Shown in pieces: positions 42,298-50,188 of a stretch of 64,000 bases of DNA. The translations under genes and the position numbers were made by a program. Where the stretch lies: positions 1 to 64,000 of the forward strand of contig NZ_FOAN01000013.1 in the NCBI RefSeq assembly GCF_900109525.1, read 5' to 3'. The notes below the pieces were generated by a model. It was not told the DNA's origin and did not search any database. It worked only from the letters and a program-made list of their open reading frames with translations. Position 1 is the first letter of the stretch, and the number at the start of each line of letters is the position of its first letter. The DNA is from Allobosea lupini (GTDB taxonomy: Bacteria > Pseudomonadota > Alphaproteobacteria > Rhizobiales > Beijerinckiaceae).

Positions 42298-42750
42298 ATG
42301 GATCGAATCGACAGGACGCTGCTGAACCTGCTCCAGGCCGACGCCTCGCGCACCAATGCGCAGCTGGCCGATGAGGTCGGGCTCGCCTCATCGAGCTGCC
42401 TGCGCCGGATCAGGCGGCTGGAAGCGGCTGGACTGATCCTGCGAACGGTCGCGATCCTCGATCCCGCCAAGAGCGGCAAGGGCCTCAAGGTGATCATCGC
42501 CGTCGAGCTCGCCCGGCATGACGAGCCGAGCCGACGGCAGTTCCTCGAACTGGCGGCCCGCCAGCCGGCCGTCGTCCAGGCCTATGGCGTCACCGGTCAG
42601 ACCGATGTGATCCTGATGCTGCGCGTCGCCGACATGGACGAGGTGACGGCGCTCTGCGAGCTGCTGTTCGGCGAAGGCAGCAACGTCACGCGCTACTACA
42701 CCATGGTGGTCAACAAGACCGCCAAGGAGACGACCGCGATCCCGCTGTGA
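42298..42750 (+). CDS. Lrp/AsnC family transcriptional regulator
   Basis: 150 residues from ATG 42298 (GGAG 9 nt upstream). HTH at about 3-55: MDRIDRTLLNLLQADASRTNAQLADEVGL (in parts), SSSCLRRIRRLEAAGLI. C-terminal RAM ligand domain about 70-145: VVQAYGVTGQTDVILMLRVADMDEV and SNVTRYYTMVVNKTAKETTAIPL. Binds DNA as an octamer and senses an amino acid. Divergent from the Gate-domain membrane gene with a perfect palindrome between, so probably regulates it and itself. Confidence 0.9.
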   Translation: MDRIDRTLLNLLQADASRTNAQLADEVGLASSSCLRRIRRLEAAGLILRTVAILDPAKSGKGLKVIIAVELARHDEPSRRQFLELAARQPAVVQAYGVTGQTDVILMLRVADMDEVTALCELLFGEGSNVTRYYTMVVNKTAKETTAIPL

Positions 42751-42759
42751 GCGGACGCC

Positions 42760-43179
42760 TCAACCGCCGAGCAGCTTCTTCATCGACGGCGCCGGATGGA
42801 GGGCATAGCGCTCGCGCTCGTAGAACGGGATCGCCTCGCGCCTGGCGTCGAGGAAGACCGCGTTGAGGCCGCGCGCCCTTGCATCCGCCTCGGCGAAGGC
42901 GAGCAGCGCCCGGCCGATGCCGCCGCTGCGGACCCGCTCGTCCACCACGAGGTCGTCGACATGCAGATGCGCCCCGCGCGACAACGTATGGACGGGGCGC
43001 ATGCCGAGCACGCCGACCAGTGCGCCGTCACGGAAGGCGCCGACCAGCTCGTAGCCCGAGAAGGATTGGCGCCGCACGCGGTGCAGGAACTCCGCCTCGT
43101 CGAGCGCTGAGCGCAATTGCACGACGATCGGAAAGGCCTCGCGCCACTCCGCCGGAACGAGCCGTCTCACCGAAACCAT
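42760..43179 (-). CDS. GNAT family N-acetyltransferase
   Basis: 139 residues from ATG 43179. GNAT core: VGVLGMRPVHTLSRGAHLHVDDLVVDERVRSGGIGRALLAFAEADARA in parts, the Arg/Gln-x-x-Gly-x-Gly acetyl-CoA loop appearing as VRSGGIGRAL, then LDARREAIPFYERERY. Uses acetyl-CoA to acetylate an amine; substrate unknown. The frame stays open far upstream in this GC-rich DNA, including a CAECH motif, but no SD supports a longer start. Convergent with lrp, 9 bp between stops. Confidence 0.85.
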   Translation of the reverse strand: MVSVRRLVPAEWREAFPIVVQLRSALDEAEFLHRVRRQSFSGYELVGAFRDGALVGVLGMRPVHTLSRGAHLHVDDLVVDERVRSGGIGRALLAFAEADARARGLNAVFLDARREAIPFYERERYALHPAPSMKKLLGG

Positions 43180-43395
43180 CGTCCTCGCCCATCTCGCAAT
43201 CGTCCAGCCGCGGCAGATGAGGTCGCCATGCGTCTCGAATAGCAAGTGCTTTGCCGAGGGGCCGGCCTTGCGCAGGCCTTCTGACCGGCTCGTGTGGCAC
43301 TCGGCGCAAGTATACCCGCTAGTGAATATCGCCATCGCTTTCGGTGCTGCAGGTTGGCCAGATCCGGGCACAGAGCCCGGCGAGGAGCCGGCCAC

Positions 43396-44250
43396 GTGCA
43401 AGCCATCGCCTACGCCTGCCTTGTCGTGCTCCTGTTCTCGGGCTTCGTCCTCGTGTCGAGAGCCGGGCTTTCGACCGCCTTGACCCTGCCGGATATGGCG
43501 GCGCTGCGCTTCGGCATCGGCGGGCTGCTGTTGCTGCCGATCGCGCTGAAGCATGGGTTGAGCGGCTTGCGGCCGGCGCAAGCCCTGGCATTGTCGATCT
43601 TGGGCGGGCTCGGCTTCGCGTTGTTCGCCTATGCCGGCTTTGCGCTCGCGCCCGCGGTGCACGGTGCCGTCCTGTTGCACGGGACATTGTCGTTGACCAC
43701 CGCCATATTGCTGTGGGTCGTTACGAACAGACTGCCGCAAGGCCGACAGACCACCGGGCTGGTGGTCATCGGCCTCGGCATCGTCGCAATGGCCTGGGAT
43801 GGCTTCGGGCATGCGTCCTGGCGGCTGCTTCTGGGAGATGCCTGCCTGCTGGCAGCCTCGCTCTGCTGGTCGGGCTACGGACTCTACGTGAAGCAGCTCG
43901 ACCTCCCCGCGACGCGTGCCGCATCGATCGTCGCAGTCGTCTCGGCGCTCGCCTTTTTGCCTATCTACGCCGTCTTGCGCGGCAAGATGCTGTTTCGCGC
44001 CTCGCTGCAGGATCTCCTGGTCCAAGGTCTGTTTCAGGGTGTCCTGATCGGGGCGGTCTCGATCTTCGTCTACACCCGGGCCGTTTCCCTGCTCGGCGCC
44101 GCCAGGGTTGCGCTATTCACCGCCGCCGTCCCCGGTCTGACCGCGATTGCGGGCTATGTCTTCCTTGGCGAGGCGCCCAGCCTCTTCGTTGCGCTGGGCG
44201 TGACGCTGGTCACAGCGGGCCTTCTCGGCTCCCTGCGTCGAGTACCTTGA
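43396..44250 (+). CDS. EamA/DMT family transporter
   Basis: 284 residues from GTG 43396, with GAGGAG 8 nt upstream. Ten hydrophobic helices in two EamA repeats (LVVLLFSGFVLVSRAGL, IAYACLVV start; second repeat from LLGDACLLAASLCWSGYGLYVK), plus FLGEAPSLFVALGVTLVTAG at the end, the EamA signature. Probable metabolite or amino-acid exporter of the drug/metabolite superfamily. Stands alone between a GNAT gene and a Bug-type binding protein. Confidence 0.87.
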   Translation: MQAIAYACLVVLLFSGFVLVSRAGLSTALTLPDMAALRFGIGGLLLLPIALKHGLSGLRPAQALALSILGGLGFALFAYAGFALAPAVHGAVLLHGTLSLTTAILLWVVTNRLPQGRQTTGLVVIGLGIVAMAWDGFGHASWRLLLGDACLLAASLCWSGYGLYVKQLDLPATRAASIVAVVSALAFLPIYAVLRGKMLFRASLQDLLVQGLFQGVLIGAVSIFVYTRAVSLLGAARVALFTAAVPGLTAIAGYVFLGEAPSLFVALGVTLVTAGLLGSLRRVP

Positions 44251-44305
44251 AGACCGAAGCGCTTTCGTAGCCGTTGTCCGCTCACGGCAGCGGGGGCTCC
44301 ATGTC

Positions 44306-44371
44306 CTGCATACAAAATTCCGCATACACTCTTGCCGCTGAAACAAGAGCGCTCTACTCCTTGCATGCAAG
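44306..44371. promoter_or_regulatory. Repeated CATACA-type sites and palindrome before the Bug gene
   Basis: CTGCATACAA (44306-44315), CGCATACACT (44321-44330) and the perfect palindrome CTTGCATGCAAG (44360-44371) share a TTGnATnCA-like core when read on either strand. They lie 45-110 bp before the binding-protein start. GntR-type regulators often use such sites; no regulator is adjacent, so this is only a candidate. Confidence 0.35.
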
Positions 44372-44415
44372 AAGCCGGGACAAGCCTGGCAATGACAAAG
44401 CATGGGAGGAGTACG

Positions 44416-45381
44416 ATGAAGGGTTTCCGCAGGCTCGCTCTGGCTGTAGCCACGCTCGCGATCGGCGCGGCGCCAGCCTTCGCCTTCCCGGATCGGCCGG
44501 TGCAGTTGATCGTGCCCTGGGCGGCCGGTGGCGGCATGGACGCGGTGATGCGCATCTTCGCCAACGGGCTCGAGGCCGAGCTGAAGCAACCGGTCAACGT
44601 CATCAACCGCACCGGCGGCGGCGGCGTCACGGGCCATACCGCGATCGCGACCGGCGCGGCGGACGGCTACACCATCGGCGGCGTCAGCCCGGAGCTCTCG
44701 TTCTTCAAGACGCTCGGCCTCGGTGACCTGACGGTCGACAGCGTCGACATGTTCTCGCGCGTCTCGCTGATTCCCGCGGGCGTCACGGTCAAGGCGGACG
44801 CGCCCTACAAGACCGTCGCCGACTTCCTCAAGGCGGTGAAGGAGAGCCCGAAGGGCACCTTCACCTCGTCCGGCACCGGCACCGGCGGCTCCTGGCACAT
44901 CGCCTCGGGCGGGCTGATGAAGGCGGCCGGCCTGCCGGCCGACCAGATCCGCTGGGTGCCGAGCAATGGCGGCGCTCCGGCGCTCCAGGATCTCGCCGCC
45001 GGCGGCATCACCGCCTTCACCGGCTCGCCGATCGAAGCCAAGGCGATGCTCGACGGCGGGCGCGTGCGCACCATCCTGACGATGACCGAGGAGCGCCATC
45101 CGAACTTCCCCGACGTGCCCAGCGCCAAGGAAGCCGGCCTCGACTGGACCTATCAGAACTGGTTCGCCATCGCCGCCCCCAAGGGGGTGCCGGCCGATCG
45201 CCGCAAGATCCTCTACGAGGCGGCAGAACGCACGATGAAGCGCGAGGATGTCCGCAAGGGCATGGCCGATCGTGGCATCACCCCAGTCTGGGACACGCCG
45301 GCGCAGTTGCAGGACTATGTGAAGACCTTCAGCGAGCGCGGCAACGGCGTGCTGAAAGATCTGGGCCTGGCGAAGAACTGA
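44416..45381 (+). CDS. Bug/TctC family tripartite tricarboxylate transporter binding protein
   Basis: 321 residues, GGGAGG before ATG 44416. Signal peptide (MKGFRRLALAVATLAIG, cleavage near AFA-F). Bug fold starts at FPDRPVQLIVPWAAGGGMDAVMR; the family binding loops are VINRTGGGGVTGHTAI, SSGTGTGGSWHIASG and TSGSPIE-like TGSPIEAKAM. A periplasmic solute receptor for carboxylates. No TctA/TctB membrane genes are in the window, so it is an orphan, as many Bug proteins are. Ligand unknown. Confidence 0.88.
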   Translation: MKGFRRLALAVATLAIGAAPAFAFPDRPVQLIVPWAAGGGMDAVMRIFANGLEAELKQPVNVINRTGGGGVTGHTAIATGAADGYTIGGVSPELSFFKTLGLGDLTVDSVDMFSRVSLIPAGVTVKADAPYKTVADFLKAVKESPKGTFTSSGTGTGGSWHIASGGLMKAAGLPADQIRWVPSNGGAPALQDLAAGGITAFTGSPIEAKAMLDGGRVRTILTMTEERHPNFPDVPSAKEAGLDWTYQNWFAIAAPKGVPADRRKILYEAAERTMKREDVRKGMADRGITPVWDTPAQLQDYVKTFSERGNGVLKDLGLAKN

Positions 45382-45396
45382 CGGCCGACACCGAAC

Positions 45397-45421
45397 GGGC
45401 TCGCTGCACAGCAGCGGGCCC
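45397..45421. terminator. Hairpin between convergent genes
   Basis: GGGCTCGCTGC (45397-45407) pairs with GCAGCGGGCCC (45411-45421), one G:U pair, 3-nt loop. It sits in the 44-bp gap between the Bug gene and the convergent ogt gene, so it can end both transcripts, though no U tract follows. Confidence 0.5.
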
Positions 45422-45425
45422 TGCT

Positions 45426-45989
45426 TTACCGCAGCCGCGCCTGCAGCGGCAGATCGCCGAACAGTGCCGGCTCGGCGCTGGTGCGCGCCTTCTCGATCGT
45501 CAGGATCCTGAGCTTGGTCTCGACGCCACCATCGGCCGAAAAGCCGCCGGTCTTGCCACCCGCAGCGAGCACGCGATGGCAGGGCACGATGATCGGGATC
45601 GGGTTCTGGCCGAGCGCGACACCGACGGCCCGCGCCGCCCCGGGCTCGCCGATCCGCGCCGCCACCTCGCCATAGGTCAGGGTCTCGCCGGGCGGGATTG
45701 CCAATGCCACGGCGTAGACGCGCCGGTTGAATTCGGGCGTGGCCGAGAGATCGATCGGCAGATGCGAGAGGTCGCGCTGCTCGCCGGCCAGCAGGGCGAC
45801 GACCTCGGCGATCGCCTGCCGCACGAAAGCGGGCGGCTCGGCCTCGACGCTGTCTGGAAAGCGCCGCCCCAGCCGCCGCCGGGCGGCATCTTCGTCGCGC
45901 TCGGGCAATTGCGCCGCGACGATGCGCTCGCCCTGCCAGACCAGGGCGCACGCGCCGATCGCGGTGGTGAAGAGACAGAAGTTCTGCAT
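45426..45989 (-). CDS. ogt: Methylated-DNA-protein-cysteine methyltransferase
   Basis: 187 residues from ATG 45989. Standard MGMT fold: RVYAVALAIPPGETLTYGEVA, GAARAVGVALGQNPIPIIVPCHRVLAAGG, with C137 of PCHRV as the suicide methyl acceptor and N in GQNP. It removes methyl groups from O6-methylguanine. The N-terminal part resembles E. coli Ogt rather than Ada; no Ada DNA-binding domain. Upstream is a palindromic repeat that separates it from msrP. Confidence 0.92.
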   Translation of the reverse strand: MQNFCLFTTAIGACALVWQGERIVAAQLPERDEDAARRRLGRRFPDSVEAEPPAFVRQAIAEVVALLAGEQRDLSHLPIDLSATPEFNRRVYAVALAIPPGETLTYGEVAARIGEPGAARAVGVALGQNPIPIIVPCHRVLAAGGKTGGFSADGGVETKLRILTIEKARTSAEPALFGDLPLQARLR

Positions 45990-46050
45990 GAACGGACGAT
46001 AGCGCGGCTGCGGGCTCCAGGGCACCCGATTCCTGCCGTCTCCATCATTT

Positions 46051-46088
46051 GTCGTCTCGGGTGGAGCGAAGCGCAGACCCGGGATGAC
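46051..46088. repeat. Palindromic intergenic repeat
   Basis: GTCGTCTCGGGT (46051-46062) is complementary to ACCCGGGATGAC (46077-46088) with two mismatches, around GGAGCGAAGCGCAG. It shares GCGAAGCGCAGACCCG with the repeat at 51337-51376. Confidence 0.6.
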
Positions 46089-46114
46089 TTGGTTGGGAAG
46101 CGAGAAAGCCCGGC

Positions 46115-47071
46115 TCACGCCCAGAGCCGTTCCTTCTCCAGTCCCTTGTAGAGATCGGCCACCTGCTCGGCATAGCCGTTGAACAGCAGCGTCGGCTTGC
46201 GATCGCGCGTGCCCAGCACCTGCTCGCTGGCCTGGCTCCAGCGCGGATGCGATACCTCCGGGTTCACATTCGCCCAGAAGCCGTATTCCGAGGCCTGAAG
46301 ACCCTCCCAGAAGGTCTTCGGCCGCTCGGCGACGAAGCTGATCTTGCTGATCGATTTGACCGACTTGAAGCCGTATTTCCACGGCGTGATCAGCCGCAGC
46401 GGCGCGCCGTGCTGGGTCGGGATCGGCTTGCCGTAGATGCCGGTCACCATCAGCGTCATGTCATGCGTCGCCTCGGCCATGGTCAGCCCCTCGGTGTAGG
46501 GCCAGGGATACCAGCGCTGCGACTGGCCGGGAGCCATCTTGGGATTCATGAACGTCTGCATCTGGACGTATTTCGCGCCCGAGAGCGGCTTTGCCAGCGC
46601 GACCAGCTCCTTCAGCGGGAAGCCGGTCCACGGCACCGCCATCGACCAGGCTTCGACGCAGCGGAAGCGGTAGAGCCGCTCCTCCAGCGTGACCTTCCTG
46701 ATCAGGTCGTCGAAGCCGATTTCGAACGGCTTCTCGACCAGCCCATCGATCGTGATCGTCCAGGGGCGCGTGACCAGCCGCTTCGACGCAGCGGCCACCT
46801 CTTTGGAGGTGCCGAACTCGTAGAAGTTGTTGTAGTTCGCCGCCAGCTCCTCGTCGGTCACCGGCCGGTCGAGCGTATAGGCCGCGTTGCGCTTGGCAGG
46901 GTAGAGGTCGAGCGTCGGATCGGCACCCTGCGCACCGGCGGCCTGCGGCAAGGCGGCACCGGCGATAGCGCCGGCACTGCCGGCGAGCCATTGCCGGCGA
47001 TTGAGGAAGACAGATTCCGGTGTCGCCTGGCTTTCGGGCATCTCCCAGCCGGCGCGACGCTTGATCAACAT
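46115..47071 (-). CDS. msrP: Periplasmic protein-methionine-sulfoxide reductase catalytic subunit
   Basis: 318 residues from ATG 47071, with GGAG 9 nt upstream. Tat signal around LNRRQWLAGSAG, cleavage near AGA-Q. Sulfite-oxidase-fold molybdenum domain: NNFYEFGTSKEVA, RFRCVEAWSMAVPWTG with C138 as molybdenum ligand, and PLRLITPWKYGFKSVKSI. MsrP reduces methionine sulfoxide in periplasmic proteins using electrons from MsrQ. No msrQ gene is adjacent, so the electron donor is encoded elsewhere. A 16-bp palindrome overlaps the ribosome site. Confidence 0.93.
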   Translation of the reverse strand: MLIKRRAGWEMPESQATPESVFLNRRQWLAGSAGAIAGAALPQAAGAQGADPTLDLYPAKRNAAYTLDRPVTDEELAANYNNFYEFGTSKEVAAASKRLVTRPWTITIDGLVEKPFEIGFDDLIRKVTLEERLYRFRCVEAWSMAVPWTGFPLKELVALAKPLSGAKYVQMQTFMNPKMAPGQSQRWYPWPYTEGLTMAEATHDMTLMVTGIYGKPIPTQHGAPLRLITPWKYGFKSVKSISKISFVAERPKTFWEGLQASEYGFWANVNPEVSHPRWSQASEQVLGTRDRKPTLLFNGYAEQVADLYKGLEKERLWA

Positions 47072-47081
47072 GACGGACATA

Positions 47082-47097
47082 CTCCGTTGCAACGGAG
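47082..47097. promoter_or_regulatory. Palindrome covering the msrP ribosome-binding site
   Basis: CTCCGTTGCAACGGAG is a perfect 16-bp palindrome ending 10 nt from the msrP start. Its GGAG arm is the SD, so in RNA the site would be paired with CTCC; or it is a DNA operator for a dimeric regulator. Confidence 0.55.
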
Positions 47098-47187
47098 CAA
47101 GTTTAGTCGATCCGACACCCTAGGACCAAGTCACGAGCGGGAGAGCAGTTCACCCGCTCGGTCAGAACCAGCGCAAATCGACCGTTG

Positions 47188-47730
47188 TCAGTCCGGCTGA
47201 TCGGCGTACCGCTCGGCGTAGTCCGCCTCAAGCCCTTCGATCTTCGACCAGAAGCCGCGTGGCGGATTGCCGGCGAGCCTGTCTTCCAGGATGCCGAGAT
47301 GGGCGTGCCAGCCGCCGGAGACGTCGATCATCTCGGCCTTGCCGGCGAGCTTGCGATGCGTCAGCACCAGCCTGACCTTGTCGCCCTCGGGGATGAGCTC
47401 GAAGGTCGCCTCCGAGGTTGCGTCGCCCTCGCCCGGCCAGGTCATCGCCAGCACCGTCATCGGCTCGTAGCGCGTGACGGTTCCCTTCGAAGGCCAGCCC
47501 TTGTCGTTCATCTCGCGATAGCGCTCGGGCGGTGGCTCGCTGGTGATTTGCGAATGCTTGAACAGAAGATCGGCCTTGCCGCCGACGCGTGGCTCGATCT
47601 CGCCCGAGGCCAGCCAGGTGCCGCGCTTGTCGGACTCGGTGAGATAGGACCAGACCCGTTCGAGCGGGCCGGGCAGGAGCCGCTCGAAGCGGACCGCGCC
47701 GCTCTCCAGGACCACGCCATGTTCGTTCAT
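47188..47730 (-). CDS. SRPBCC (AHSA1-like) domain protein
   Basis: 180 residues from ATG 47730 (AGGAG upstream; an in-frame GTG sits just before). START/Bet v 1-like AHSA1 fold: VRFERLLPGPLERVWSYLTESDKRGTWLASGEIE (in parts), GDATSEATFELIPEGDKVRLVLTHRKL, SGGWHAHLGIL. Binds a hydrophobic ligand or client; function unknown. It lies 11 bp after an ArsR-type regulator on the same strand, the common ArsR-AHSA1 pairing, so it is probably the regulated gene. Confidence 0.87.
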   Translation of the reverse strand: MNEHGVVLESGAVRFERLLPGPLERVWSYLTESDKRGTWLASGEIEPRVGGKADLLFKHSQITSEPPPERYREMNDKGWPSKGTVTRYEPMTVLAMTWPGEGDATSEATFELIPEGDKVRLVLTHRKLAGKAEMIDVSGGWHAHLGILEDRLAGNPPRGFWSKIEGLEADYAERYADQPD

Positions 47731-47741
47731 CACGCCTCTCC

Positions 47742-48050
47742 TCAGTCGTCGTCTGGCTTTGCGAGTTCTCGTTCCAGGCGGTCCAGCCCGGCATTCCAGA
47801 AGCCGCGCACCTGCCGGACCCAGGCGTCGAAGGCATCGAGCCCGTCGGGATCGAGCCGGTAGATCCGGCGCTGGCCGCTGACTTCGACGCTGACCAGCCC
47901 CGCCTCCTTCAGCACCTTGAGATGCTGCGAGATCGCCGGCGCGCTCATGGCGAACTGCGCAGTGATCTCGCCGGCCGCCATGGCGCGCCGGCCGAGCATC
48001 TCGACGATGCGGCGGCGGGTCGGGTCAGCCAGGGCCGTAAAGCGATCCAT
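47742..48050 (-). CDS. ArsR family transcriptional regulator
   Basis: 102 residues. Winged HTH: MDRFTALADPTRRRIVEMLGRR, GEITAQFAMSAPAISQHLKVLKEAGLV, SGQRRIYRLDPDGL, then FWNAGLDRLERELAK. No metal-binding ELCVCDL motif, so it senses something other than metal. Cotranscribed with the AHSA1 gene; an AT-rich palindrome lies just before its start (48070-48081), probably its operator. Confidence 0.9.
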   Translation of the reverse strand: MDRFTALADPTRRRIVEMLGRRAMAAGEITAQFAMSAPAISQHLKVLKEAGLVSVEVSGQRRIYRLDPDGLDAFDAWVRQVRGFWNAGLDRLERELAKPDDD

Positions 48051-48069
48051 GGCTTTTATTTAATGTCTC

Positions 48070-48081
48070 ACTTAATTAAGT
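48070..48081. promoter_or_regulatory. Candidate ArsR operator
   Basis: ACTTAATTAAGT, a perfect 12-bp AT-rich palindrome, 20 bp upstream of the arsR-like start, inside a TTAATG/CTTAATTAAG AT-rich patch that also serves as the promoter region. Typical position for autorepression. Confidence 0.55.
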
Positions 48082-48160
48082 CAATGCAAAAATATACACA
48101 CACCGATGGCGCGCCCTCCCCTTGCATGCACGTCGCTTGTGGTTGCGGCGGTTGCAGGTC

Positions 48161-49105
48161 ATGAAGGGCGCCCCGTCCGCCGCCTCCCACGAGACCATGC
48201 CCAGCCGAAACGCCACCCTCGCCGGCATCCTGATGATGCTGCTCGGCATCCTCCTGTTCTCGATCAACGACGTGATGGGGAAATGGCTGGTCGCGACCTA
48301 TACGGTCGGCCAGGTCCTGCTGCTGCGCTCGGCTGCGGCGCTGCTGGTGATCGTGCCTTTCGTCGTCAAACAGGGCGTTCAGCGCACGCTGCGGCCGGAG
48401 CGGCCCGGTTTGCAGCTGCTGCGCGTCACGCTCGGCTCTTGCGAGGTCGCGCTGTTCTACTGGGCAGTGTCCTATCTGCCGCTCGCCGACACGATGACGC
48501 TCTGGCTGGCGGCGCCGGTCTGGGCGGTGGTTCTGGCGGCGCTGCTGCTCGGCGAGCGCGTCGATGCCGGGCGCTGGCTCGCGGTCGTCGCCGGTTTCGT
48601 CGGCGTCGCGATCGCGCTCAACCCGTCCGGCCAGAGCCTTTCACTGCCGGCGATCATCGCGCTGGTCGGCAGCCTCTCCTTCGCGGCGATGATGATCACG
48701 GGCCGGCAATTGCGCGGCACGCCCGACGTCACGCTGGTGTTCTGGCAGACGCTCGGCGCGCTGGTGATGGGTCTTCTGCTCCTGCCCTTCGGCTGGGTGA
48801 CGCCGAGTCTCGCCGATCTCGGCCTGCTCGGCCTGCTGGGCATCGTCGCCATGGTCGCGCATATCTGCGTGACGCGCTCGCTCAAGCTGGCCGAGGCTTC
48901 GGTTGTCGTACCCTATCAGTACACGCTGATCGTCTGGGCGCTGGTCTTCGGCTGGTTCGTCTTCGGCGACTGGCCGACACCGGCCATGCTGTTCGGCGCC
49001 GCGCTGATCATCGCCGCCGGTCTTGCCCTGCTCGTGCTCGAGCGGCGGGCGAGCAGCACGGCCTCTGACACCGCCAAGGAGCGTGTTACGATCGAGCAGA
49101 ACTGA
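48161..49105 (+). CDS. EamA/DMT family transporter
   Basis: 314 residues if started at ATG 48161 (AGG upstream); ATG 48197 is possible. Two EamA repeats: MLLGILLFSINDVMGKWLVATYTVGQVLLLRS (in parts), FYWAVSYLPLADTMTLWLAAPVWAVVLAALLLGERV, and second half IIALVGSLSFAAMMITGRQLRGTPDV to VPYQYTLIVWALVFGWFVFGDWPT. Exporter of unknown metabolites. Divergent from the ArsR gene and followed by a two-gene membrane pair, which starts 12 bp after it and may be cotranscribed. Confidence 0.87.
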   Translation: MKGAPSAASHETMPSRNATLAGILMMLLGILLFSINDVMGKWLVATYTVGQVLLLRSAAALLVIVPFVVKQGVQRTLRPERPGLQLLRVTLGSCEVALFYWAVSYLPLADTMTLWLAAPVWAVVLAALLLGERVDAGRWLAVVAGFVGVAIALNPSGQSLSLPAIIALVGSLSFAAMMITGRQLRGTPDVTLVFWQTLGALVMGLLLLPFGWVTPSLADLGLLGLLGIVAMVAHICVTRSLKLAEASVVVPYQYTLIVWALVFGWFVFGDWPTPAMLFGAALIIAAGLALLVLERRASSTASDTAKERVTIEQN

Positions 49106-49117
49106 TCCGGAGACGCG

Positions 49118-49672
49118 ATGGCAGAGGCTGCGAAACCGCCGGATTACTGGAACTGGCTCGGCGCCGCGATCTCCCTCGTCCTCGGCCTCTGGCTGCTCGT
49201 TGCCGGCTGGCGCACCCTGCCGCTGGCGCGCGGCGACCTCTTCGTCGCCGACCATGTCGGCCCGATGAGCTACAGCACGCCGCTGATCCGCGTCAGTTCG
49301 GGGCGCCGCGGGACCACGACCTATCGCACGCAGGACCTCTGGCTCGCCGCTATCCGCGACGACGGGCGATACAACTACCGGCGGCTCTACCGGCCCGCCC
49401 GTGGCCTCTGGGTCGACGACATCGACCGGCTCGACCGAGACCAGCAGGTCCGCTTCCTGGTCGATCCCGATCGCCAGCTGGTTTACGAGGCGACCTCGCG
49501 CGGCAAGACCTTCCTCGCCTATGACGACACCGCCGAGACGCTGACCGGCGGCGCACGGCGCTCGTTCCTATTCGGCTTCGGCCTGCTTGCCGGCGCAATC
49601 TGGCACCTGTGGCCGCTGGCCTCGCGCTACTGGCGCGAACGGCAAGGCGCCGGCGAAGCCAATGGCGGCTGA
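49118..49672 (+). CDS. Two-TM hypothetical protein, first of a related pair
   Basis: 184 residues: a membrane helix near the N-terminus (WLGAAISLVLGLWLLVAG), an extracytoplasmic-looking middle with RYNYRRLYRPARGLWVDD and RFLVDPDRQLVYEATSRGK, and a second helix (FLFGFGLLAGAIWHLW). I do not recognise a named family; the pattern is similar to DUF3592-like proteins. The C-terminus overlaps the next gene, which shares the RFLVDP..xxYEA block. Located 12 bp after the DMT transporter gene. Confidence 0.6.
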   Translation: MAEAAKPPDYWNWLGAAISLVLGLWLLVAGWRTLPLARGDLFVADHVGPMSYSTPLIRVSSGRRGTTTYRTQDLWLAAIRDDGRYNYRRLYRPARGLWVDDIDRLDRDQQVRFLVDPDRQLVYEATSRGKTFLAYDDTAETLTGGARRSFLFGFGLLAGAIWHLWPLASRYWRERQGAGEANGG

Positions 49673-50171
49673 GCAAGCGGAAACAGGGCCGCTCTGGTGG
49701 GCGGGGGTCGCAACCCTTGGCCTCGTCTTCCTCGCCTATGGCTACGGCATCCTGCCCGTCGCACGCGACCGGCTCGTCGCGGTCGAGCTGGAAGCGCCAC
49801 TGCCGGTGCGGCAGGTGCTGATCCAATTGAGCGGGCGCAACCCCGACAGTTACTACACCCAGTATGTCGACGCGTCCCTGCCCGATCGCGGCAAGGTCGT
49901 GATCAGGCCGGTCGCCAAGGTCCTCATACCCGAGATCGAGAGCCTCAGGCGTGGCCAAGTCCGCTTCCTCGTCGATCCGTCCAGGCTGAGGATCTACGAA
50001 GCCGCCATCGACGGCCGCATCGTCCAATCCTATGCGGGCTCGGCCGGCCGGCAGCGCAGCCATGCCTTTATCGCGCTGGGTGCCGGGGTGTTCTGCGTCT
50101 GCGTCGGGGCTCTGGGGCTGGCGCCGCTGCGCCAGGCGCGCGACAAAAAGCAGGCCCGCCCGAAAAGCTGA
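49662..50171 (+). CDS. Two-TM hypothetical protein, second of a related pair
   Basis: 169 residues from ATG 49662, overlapping the preceding stop. Same plan as its neighbour: a helix (LWWAGVATLGLVFLAYGYGI), a soluble segment with RGQVRFLVDPSRLRIYEAAIDG, and a second helix (FIALGAGVFCVCVGALGLA). The shared RFLVDPxR..YEA motif indicates descent by duplication. Function unknown; both halves likely face the periplasm and may form a complex. Ends 17 bp before the iron alcohol dehydrogenase. Confidence 0.6.
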   Translation: MAAEQAETGPLWWAGVATLGLVFLAYGYGILPVARDRLVAVELEAPLPVRQVLIQLSGRNPDSYYTQYVDASLPDRGKVVIRPVAKVLIPEIESLRRGQVRFLVDPSRLRIYEAAIDGRIVQSYAGSAGRQRSHAFIALGAGVFCVCVGALGLAPLRQARDKKQARPKS

Positions 50172-50188
50172 GCGGGCGGGAGGAATTC

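Noticed and set aside
43180..44025. Upstream extension of the GNAT gene containing a CAECH heme-like motif
   Set aside because: No SD for any earlier start, the stretch overlaps the region before the DMT transporter, and single CxxCH motifs arise by chance in long open GC-rich frames.
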